Shown: positions 1-5,357 of the stretch, in pieces
Numbering within the stretch: position 1 is the stretch's first letter
Layout: every line of letters begins with the position of its first letter
NCBI GenBank assembly: GCA_018695085.1
Contig: JABHOU010000173.1
Location: forward strand, 1 to 6,734
DNA from: Opitutia bacterium
Lineage (GTDB): Bacteria > Verrucomicrobiota > Verrucomicrobiia > Opitutales > Seribacteraceae
Direction: 5' to 3'
DNA length: 6,734 nt
Translations under genes and position numbers: made by a program
The notes under the pieces: model-generated
The model's input: only the letters and a program-made list of their open reading frames with translations
Databases searched by the model: none
What the model was told of the DNA's origin: nothing

Positions 1-41
1 GACGACATTTGAGCCGGCGAATCCTTGACTCCGTTCCATGA
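1..41 (+). CDS. Possible 3' end of an upstream gene (partial)
   Basis: Reading from base 3, the frame stays open to a TGA at 39-41 that overlaps the ATG of the next gene (ATGA at 38-41). That is a common layout for co-translated genes. Only about 12 codons are visible, so no product can be named. A second frame is also open from base 2 to a TGA at 26-28 and could equally be the true end of an upstream gene. No promoter is visible before base 38. This entry rests only on the overlap geometry and on the lack of a ribosome binding site for the following gene. Confidence 0.25.
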   Translation, partial: RHLSRRILDSVP

Positions 42-1519
42 GCGAAGCTGAAACGGTTTCACGATCTCTTCGTCAGCCGATCGTTCTCACCTCCATTTTG
101 GCGGCAGGTTGGTGTTATCTTTGGTTTGATTGGTTGTCTCTCTATCAAATCCCAGTCGATATACAACGAGTCGGGTTTGCTTCGACTGTTTTGCCCGTAG
201 GCTGGTGGCTTCAACGAGCGGGGAAAGAACGTCCCCTAGTTCGGTACGCCATTTACAGCTTTTGTATTTTCCCTATCTGGCATTTGTTTACTTTCGCCTT
301 CTACGAAATGGGGTGGATGACCCTTAAGGCAATGGCTGCGAGGGCTGGGCTCTGTATCACCTTTGTCACTGGTTTGGGTTGGACGACTTTCTGGGTGGAG
401 CGGAAGTCTCGGGTGCTGCAGGTCGCCCGCTTGGAGATTTCCGGAGCATTGGCCAAGGTGGGGCCTCTCCAGTCCATGCACACATCAGTTGCAGGTGTGG
501 AAATAGGTTCTCGCATTTGGAATCCGTTCGACATGGATGCATGGTTCTATGGCCGCCAAAGGCAAAAGCTCCGTCAGTCACTCTCCGTCCTCTTTGGTTA
601 CCTTATCGTTTTTATCCTGATTGTGTTGCTCTTGTTGCAGGCGTCAGGTTGCCAAGAGCTATACGAAATGCCTGCCGGAGGAGGGGAGCAAAAGCAGCTT
701 CAGCAGGTGGTCAAGGTGCAAAAGGTGATCAAGAAGAAGTTCATTATCAACCCTCTCAGTTCGGTGATATTCAACCCTCCGCCACTTGAGGAAATAAAGC
801 TCCAACTTTTGGAGATAACCAAGCATGCGTATCAAGTAGGTTACGGAAAAGGGGCGGGAGCCGGTTTTTCCGGTGGGACGAACAGGGGAAAGGTTCGCTT
901 CATCAGAATCGAATATTCAGGCGGCGACTGGGACCAGGGAATCGACGCCGATCTCAACATGCTCATTCAATACAACTTGCGGACGCAACACAAGATTGCT
1001 GAACGTCCTGAAACTCGAAAGGTTGCCCAGCTAAAGAACTTTCCGGTCGGTAAAAGCCCTCCCGTGGTTTACATGACGGGGCAGAAAAACATCAGCTTAG
1101 GCAAAAGTGAAACTGACGTGCTTCGAGGATTTCTGATTGAAAAGCATGGCATGTTGTTTGCCGACAACGGTGGCAGCGCCCACTGGGGAAACCAGTTCAA
1201 AGCCCTGATGGGAAGAGTTCTTCCGAACATTTCTTACATCAGAGTTCCGCTCGACCATCCCATCCATCGCGTGCCGTACCCCATTCCCTTTTTGCCTTAC
1301 GTTGCGCCACATGGCGGAACGGATGCATTGGCTTGGGTGGTGGACGGGCGAATTGCCGCTTATTATCACCCCGGCGATATTGGAGACGCATGGGCGGACG
1401 ACCATGCAGGGGTACCTACGCCAATCTGGGAAGCTTGCTATCAACTAGGAACAAACGTTATCTTCTATGCTCACGCGGAGTACAACAAATGGCTGGATTC
1501 ACGAAAAAAATCGGATTGA
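38..1519 (+). CDS. Polytopic membrane protein with C-terminal DUF4159 domain
   Basis: The 493-residue protein has about five hydrophobic segments, near residues 14-34, 46-60, 69-92, 102-120 and a strong one at 183-202. A hydrophilic stretch of about 60 residues lies between the fourth and fifth. A Lys/Gln-rich linker (217-235) and a Gly-rich stretch (269-284) lead into a soluble domain at about 286-481. That domain matches the DUF4159 pattern: an aromatic-Y-GGDW start (IEYSGGDWD, 291-299), ADLNMLI (304-310), a PPVVYMTG strand (341-348), a GMLFAD strand (371-376), LDHPIHRVPY (405-414), GRIAAYYHPGDIGDAW (437-452) and LGTNVIFYA (470-478). The DUF4159 fold is thought to resemble class I glutamine-amidotransferase-like domains; its function is unknown. 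The start codon has no clear Shine-Dalgarno sequence and may be coupled to an upstream gene. The end overlaps the TPR gene by 31 bp, so the two are probably co-expressed. The family assignment is firm; the role in the envelope is inference. Confidence 0.85.
   Translation: MSEAETVSRSLRQPIVLTSILAAGWCYLWFDWLSLYQIPVDIQRVGFASTVLPVGWWLQRAGKERPLVRYAIYSFCIFPIWHLFTFAFYEMGWMTLKAMAARAGLCITFVTGLGWTTFWVERKSRVLQVARLEISGALAKVGPLQSMHTSVAGVEIGSRIWNPFDMDAWFYGRQRQKLRQSLSVLFGYLIVFILIVLLLLQASGCQELYEMPAGGGEQKQLQQVVKVQKVIKKKFIINPLSSVIFNPPPLEEIKLQLLEITKHAYQVGYGKGAGAGFSGGTNRGKVRFIRIEYSGGDWDQGIDADLNMLIQYNLRTQHKIAERPETRKVAQLKNFPVGKSPPVVYMTGQKNISLGKSETDVLRGFLIEKHGMLFADNGGSAHWGNQFKALMGRVLPNISYIRVPLDHPIHRVPYPIPFLPYVAPHGGTDALAWVVDGRIAAYYHPGDIGDAWADDHAGVPTPIWEACYQLGTNVIFYAHAEYNKWLDSRKKSD
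1475..1480 (+). promoter_or_regulatory. Ribosome binding site for the TPR gene
   Basis: GCGGAG lies 8 nt before the ATG at 1489, inside the DUF4159 coding sequence. It is the clearest Shine-Dalgarno-like motif before any start in this window. It helps decide the start: the frame is open back to 1333, but a start there would add 52 Arg/Gly-rich residues read out of frame from DUF4159 codons and would bury the signal sequence that begins at 1489. Confidence 0.5.
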
Positions 1520-3132
1520 TTCTCACTACTGCTGTCTTGTTCGGCAGCTTGGTCTTAAAGCAAGTATCTGCTGCACGCCTTGGTTATCTTGAGCAAATGC
1601 CCCTGGAAGCATTCGCCAAGCTCCGTGAAATAGAACGCTACCAGCTGAAGATTGCCGAGAAATTCTATCTCTCAGGTGATTACAAGGCCGCGGCTTCCGA
1701 ATATGAAAAATTTCTGACACTTTATGAACGTAGCGCAGGCGGGCCTTACTCCTTGCTCATGTGGTCTCACTGTCAGATTAAACTACGATTGGTAAATACC
1801 GCTGTTCGAGAGGGTTTTAAATCAGTAATCGATTACTGGCCCGAAAGCAACGAAGCCATTCTATCTGCCTTCATGATCGGGAATTGCCATCTCCTTCAAG
1901 GTGAACCGAAGAAGGCCGAGAAGGTATTCGAGTCTGTGGTGATTGACTATCCCAAGCATTATTTGTCAACTCTTGCTCAAGTTGAGCTACTAGGTATAGC
2001 CGCCACCCGCAAGGACGAGGAACGACAAGTGGAACTTTGGACTGCGATCACATTCAAGACTGCCAAGACCAAGGCAACCGCGACCCATCGTTCAATGGCT
2101 TCTCGAAGTCTGGCCATGTATCATTTCCGAGAAGGTGAATTCCCAAAGGGCGTTGAAGCTCTAAAGACTTACTTCGAGAAGGATAATGCGGGATTCGTTC
2201 GTTACACTCACGAGATCGGAGCCAGTGCCGCCGGACAACTTTTCCGAACGGATGCGACCAAGGAAAGGGCGACGAAGTTAGCCGGGCAAGTCATCTCATT
2301 CCTCGAGGAACGACTTCCTTCCGATGTATCTAGAGACAAGTCCAAGGCGCAGGCGCGTGATGTTCTTGGTCGAATCGCAAGCATTCACAAGACTCTCGAT
2401 AGAGACAAGGAGGTCATCGCTGCCTACGAAAGAATGGGCAAGATTCTCGGTATGGACGATGGTGTCCTCGGAGATATTGCCGCTTGGCACAAATCGAAGA
2501 AGCGTATGGATCAAGCCCGTTCCGTCTATGGGCGTTATGCCGACAAGGTGAATGGTCGTCGAGCCGTCGCAGGTTCTTTTCGCGAGGAAAAAAAGTACGA
2601 GGATGCTGTTCGCCATTACTTGGCGCTTGTCGGTCTCGACAAGGAAAGGGAAGCGACTTGGCAGCAAGACGTCGTTTCCACATGGAGAGAGGCGAGCCAG
2701 TGGGACAAGGCGATTGCCACTTACCGAACTCTTCTTACCGTAGACCCCGATCGTCATTCCGACTGGAACTGGGGCATTGCCGAGTGCTACGAAAAAAAGG
2801 GTCAGTGGCCTCAAGCTATTCAGTCCTACCGGCAAACCGACAATTATCCCGAAGGTTATTTTCGTATGGCCGAATGCAATCGCCACCTCAAAAAATGGAC
2901 CGAGGGGCTTGTTCTACTTAATCAGGCAAAATCTCACGAAAACGTAGCGGATCGGGCCCAGCACCGTATCGCCCAATTCTACGAACTCGCGGGAAAAAAA
3001 GAAAATGCCATCAAATCCTTTCAGATCACTTGCAAGAAGTACCCAAAGAGCAGATACGCCAGTATTTCTCACGCTCACTTGCAGACCAAGTACGGTATAA
3101 GTGTCACACTTGGCGGCTCCACCGACAAATAA
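1489..3132 (+). CDS. Exported tetratricopeptide-repeat (TPR) protein
   Basis: With the start at 1489 the protein has 547 residues. It begins with a basic N-region (KK at 6-7), a hydrophobic core (8-23) and a likely signal peptidase site after VSA (26-28), so it is probably periplasmic, or anchored if uncleaved. The rest is mostly helical hairpins of TPR or TPR-like type. Clear ones are near 50-83 (LSGDYKAAASEYEKFL), 124-157 (LLQGEPKKAEKVFESV), 204-232, 365-384 (EEKKYEDAVRHYLAL), 393-420, 427-452 (YEKKGQWPQAIQSYRQ), 457-480 and 488-520 (LAGKKENAIKSFQ). The pattern of small and aromatic residues at repeat positions supports this. TPRs form protein-binding scaffolds; no catalytic motif is visible. 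The 31 bp overlap with the DUF4159 gene and the internal ribosome site imply translational coupling, so the natural guess is that the two proteins act in one envelope complex. The binding partner is not shown by the sequence. Confidence 0.85.
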   Translation: MAGFTKKIGLILTTAVLFGSLVLKQVSAARLGYLEQMPLEAFAKLREIERYQLKIAEKFYLSGDYKAAASEYEKFLTLYERSAGGPYSLLMWSHCQIKLRLVNTAVREGFKSVIDYWPESNEAILSAFMIGNCHLLQGEPKKAEKVFESVVIDYPKHYLSTLAQVELLGIAATRKDEERQVELWTAITFKTAKTKATATHRSMASRSLAMYHFREGEFPKGVEALKTYFEKDNAGFVRYTHEIGASAAGQLFRTDATKERATKLAGQVISFLEERLPSDVSRDKSKAQARDVLGRIASIHKTLDRDKEVIAAYERMGKILGMDDGVLGDIAAWHKSKKRMDQARSVYGRYADKVNGRRAVAGSFREEKKYEDAVRHYLALVGLDKEREATWQQDVVSTWREASQWDKAIATYRTLLTVDPDRHSDWNWGIAECYEKKGQWPQAIQSYRQTDNYPEGYFRMAECNRHLKKWTEGLVLLNQAKSHENVADRAQHRIAQFYELAGKKENAIKSFQITCKKYPKSRYASISHAHLQTKYGISVTLGGSTDK

Positions 3133-3174
3133 GTAAAACGTCTTGGTTACTCGTTCGTTTCTTTTTGGTTGAGA
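3133..3174. other. Short convergent intergenic gap, no clear terminator
   Basis: The 42 bp between the TPR stop codon and the NanE stop codon hold a T-rich stretch (3158-3166) after a very weak possible stem, AAACG (3136-3140) with CGTTT (3156-3160) and a 15 nt loop. A perfect 7 bp inverted repeat, TAAGTAA at 3130-3136 and TTACTTA at 3175-3181, spans the gap and includes both stop codons, but it is A/T-rich with a spacer of about 38 nt. Neither is a convincing intrinsic terminator. Transcription may end by Rho or run into the opposing gene. Confidence 0.4.
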
Positions 3175-3888
3175 TTACTTACTCATACCTTTGCAAAAAT
3201 CTTGTGTTAAGGTTTGCGGTCTGGTGATCGCCGTTCCAACGACAACGCAGAAGGCTCCTCTGTTTATGGCTTCGGTGGCTTGATCGGGCGTGGAAATGCG
3301 ACCCTCGGCGACCACCGGAGCGGAGTCTTCCAAGTGTTGCGACAGTCGCTCTACCAAATCCAAGTCGGGACCTTTTGGTGTTTCTGTGGAATCTCCGACG
3401 TAACCCGAAAGCGTGGTGCTTACCAAGTCGAATCCCAACTCGGCGGCGCGAACTCCTTCCTCGAAATTACTTACGTCGGCCATGAGTAGGGAGGTGCAAT
3501 GAGCCTTCGCTTCTTGGACGACCATTTCTAGAGTTTCTCCATCGGGCCTCGGGCGCGAGGTGGCATCGAGAGCCACGACTTCCGCGTCCGTATCTGCTAC
3601 TGCGAGAATGTCTTGCAGTCGAGGAGTAATAAAGACCTCGGAGTCGGGGAAGATTCGCTTCCATATGCCGATGATTGGGACTTTCGTTCGCTCTCGGATG
3701 GCTCGAACGTTCTCCGGACCGTCGGCTCTTATGCCGACGGCTCCACCCGCTACTACTGCTTCGGCAATAGCTGCGAGTATGTCCGGATTTTCTAGGGAAG
3801 GGGAGGGAGTCGCCTGACAGGATACGATCAATCCTCCCCTGAGCTGAGCGAGTACCTCGTGCTTCCCCATCCTTGCAGGCACTAGCAT
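3175..3888 (-). CDS. nanE: Putative N-acetylmannosamine-6-phosphate 2-epimerase
   Basis: The 237-residue protein resembles NanE throughout, a cytoplasmic (beta/alpha)8-barrel enzyme that interconverts N-acetylmannosamine-6-phosphate and N-acetylglucosamine-6-phosphate in sialic acid and ManNAc catabolism. Family landmarks appear in order: GGLIVSCQA (18-26), a barrel strand with Arg54 (AVGIRADG), VPIIGIWKR with the expected catalytic Lys77, VVALDATSRPRP (104-115, Asp108), STTLSGY (157-163), VVAEGRISTP with the expected catalytic Glu195 and Arg197, and the phosphate-binding VVVGTAITRP (215-224). Trp76 sits where E. coli NanE has Val. The ATG at 3888 gives the full frame; Met7 (3870) is an alternative that better fits the usual N-terminus, and neither has a good ribosome site. 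The gene starts 10 bp after the DUF1501 stop codon, so it is probably the last gene of that operon. No nanA, nanK or transporter gene is visible here. Confidence 0.9.
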   Translation of the reverse strand: MLVPARMGKHEVLAQLRGGLIVSCQATPSPSLENPDILAAIAEAVVAGGAVGIRADGPENVRAIRERTKVPIIGIWKRIFPDSEVFITPRLQDILAVADTDAEVVALDATSRPRPDGETLEMVVQEAKAHCTSLLMADVSNFEEGVRAAELGFDLVSTTLSGYVGDSTETPKGPDLDLVERLSQHLEDSAPVVAEGRISTPDQATEAINRGAFCVVVGTAITRPQTLTQDFCKGMSK

Positions 3889-3898
3889 CTTATGTGTT

Positions 3899-5353
3899 CT
3901 ATGAGAGGACGTCTCGGACGATTTTGCCGTGAACGTCGGTTAGGCGATAGTGGCGCCCTTGGTGCTTGAAGGTGAGACGCTCATGGTCGATCCCAAGGAG
4001 GTGGAGAATGGTGGCTTGCAGGTCGTGGACGTGGACGGGGTTTTCAATGACGTTTACTCCGTAGTCGTCGGTTTGCCCGTAACTGAAACCTGCTTTTACA
4101 CCACCCCCGGCGAGCCAGTAGGTAAAGCAATTGGGGTGATGATCTCTGCCGTAGTTGGTGCGAGTCAATTTGCCTTGGCAGTATACGGTTCGCCCGAATT
4201 CGCCACCCCAGACAATAAGCGTGTCTTCCAGCATGCCGCGTTGCTTCAAGTCGGACAGTAGGGCGGCGGTAGGTTGGTCGGTGTCCTTGCATTGGCGTCT
4301 CACGTTCCCGGGAGCTCCTCCGTGCGCATCCCATCCACGATGAAAGAGTTGGATGAAGCGCACGCCCCGTTCGGCCAAGCGTCGAGCGAGGAGACAGTTA
4401 TAGGCATACCGTCCGACCTTGTTTACCTCGGGACCGTATGAATCGAGTATGTGCTTGGGTTCGACTGAGTAGTCGATGAGCTCGGGTACGCTCGTTTGCA
4501 TGCGATAGGCGAGTTCGTACTGTGCGATACGAGTCTTAATGGTGGGGTCTTTGTACAGAGAAGCTTGGGTCTGGTTGAGCTTTCCGATTGTGTCCAGCAT
4601 ACGACGTCTTTGCGTCCGGCTAAGACCAGAGGGATCGTAAAGGTCCAGGATGGGATCGCCTTGTCCGCGGAACTTCACGCCTTGGAAGCGTCCCGGGAGA
4701 AAACCGGAACCCCAGAGGCGGTCGTACAGAGGTTGTCCCGTCTTGCCGGTACCGTTGGATGTGAGCGCTACGTAGGCGGGAAGGTCGGAGTTGTCGGAAC
4801 CGAGCCCGTAACTTACCCACGAGCCAATGCTCGGGCGGCCGGGAATTACGGATCCCGTTTGGAAGCAGGTGGCGGCAGGATCATGGTTGATGGCTTCGCC
4901 GTGCATGGACTTGATTACGCAAATGTCGTCGACCACCTTGGCGAGATGGGGCAAGGTTTCGCCGAACTCGATACCACTGTTGCCATGGCGGGCGAAGCGA
5001 ATGGAGGTCGGAGCGACAGGGAAACTGGCCTGTCCCGAGGTCATCGTAGTCTTGCGTTCGTCGGGATAGATGGACTTCGGGACTTCCTGGCCGAAACGTT
5101 CTTTTAGAAGAGGTTTATTGTCGAAGAGGTCGTGTTGGGAAGGACCTCCGGACTGGAACAGGTAAATGACACGCTTCACCTTTGGCTGATGATGGGGAAG
5201 GTCGGCGAACCCACCGATGGAGTTTCGCGTTCGGGATTTTGTCTCGTCGGCCCGAAGCAGGTCGGCAAGGGCGATGGAACCTAGACCGAGCGTCGTCTTT
5301 TCCAAAAAGGCTCTGCGTGTTTGGGCGGCTTCAAGCTCTTGCAAGGGATTCAT
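3899..5353 (-). CDS. DUF1501 protein with Tat-type signal (alkaline-phosphatase-like superfamily)
   Basis: The 484-residue protein belongs to DUF1501, a family related to sulfatase/alkaline-phosphatase-fold proteins and highly expanded in Planctomycetota and Verrucomicrobiota. The N-terminus carries a twin-arginine motif (TRRAFL, 12-17) followed by a moderately hydrophobic stretch to about 33, so folded export by Tat is likely. Family landmarks follow: FQSGGPSQHDLFDNKP (66-81), HGEAINHDPAATCFQTG (151-167), GWDAHGG (340-346), WGGEFGRT (382-389), GRDHHPNCF (402-410), AGGGVKAG (415-422), TDDYG (428-432) and VHDLQATILHLLGIDHE (442-458). The many Asp and His residues fit a metal-binding site as in the superfamily, but no substrate is established. 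Length is normal and the frame is intact. It starts 4 bp after the PSD1 gene stop codon with only a weak GAAG ahead, so translational coupling is likely. It is followed 10 bp later by NanE. Confidence 0.92.
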   Translation of the reverse strand: MNPLQELEAAQTRRAFLEKTTLGLGSIALADLLRADETKSRTRNSIGGFADLPHHQPKVKRVIYLFQSGGPSQHDLFDNKPLLKERFGQEVPKSIYPDERKTTMTSGQASFPVAPTSIRFARHGNSGIEFGETLPHLAKVVDDICVIKSMHGEAINHDPAATCFQTGSVIPGRPSIGSWVSYGLGSDNSDLPAYVALTSNGTGKTGQPLYDRLWGSGFLPGRFQGVKFRGQGDPILDLYDPSGLSRTQRRRMLDTIGKLNQTQASLYKDPTIKTRIAQYELAYRMQTSVPELIDYSVEPKHILDSYGPEVNKVGRYAYNCLLARRLAERGVRFIQLFHRGWDAHGGAPGNVRRQCKDTDQPTAALLSDLKQRGMLEDTLIVWGGEFGRTVYCQGKLTRTNYGRDHHPNCFTYWLAGGGVKAGFSYGQTDDYGVNVIENPVHVHDLQATILHLLGIDHERLTFKHQGRHYRLTDVHGKIVRDVLS

Positions 5354-5357
5354 GTCT

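Noticed and set aside
379..789. 136-residue plus-strand open frame inside the DUF4159 gene
   Set aside because: It is a shifted reading of the membrane-protein codons with no domain and no ribosome site. The main frame carries the recognisable domain.
1333..1488. N-terminal extension of the TPR frame back to 1333
   Set aside because: It would add 52 Arg/Gly-rich residues that are an out-of-frame reading of conserved DUF4159 codons. The ATG at 1489 has a good ribosome site and begins a normal signal sequence.
2296..2886. 196-residue open frame on the minus strand inside the TPR gene
   Set aside because: It lies wholly within the TPR coding sequence, has no recognisable domain and no upstream ribosome site. 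The plus-strand frame has clear repeat structure.
3136..3166. Possible intrinsic terminator after the TPR gene
   Set aside because: The stem is only 5 bp (AAACG with CGTTT) with a 15 nt loop and little G/C, too weak to call despite the T-rich stretch after it.
4496..5107. 203-residue plus-strand open frame opposite the DUF1501 gene
   Set aside because: It is antisense to strongly conserved DUF1501 motifs, and its translation shows no recognisable family pattern. It is most likely a by-product of the codon bias of the real gene.
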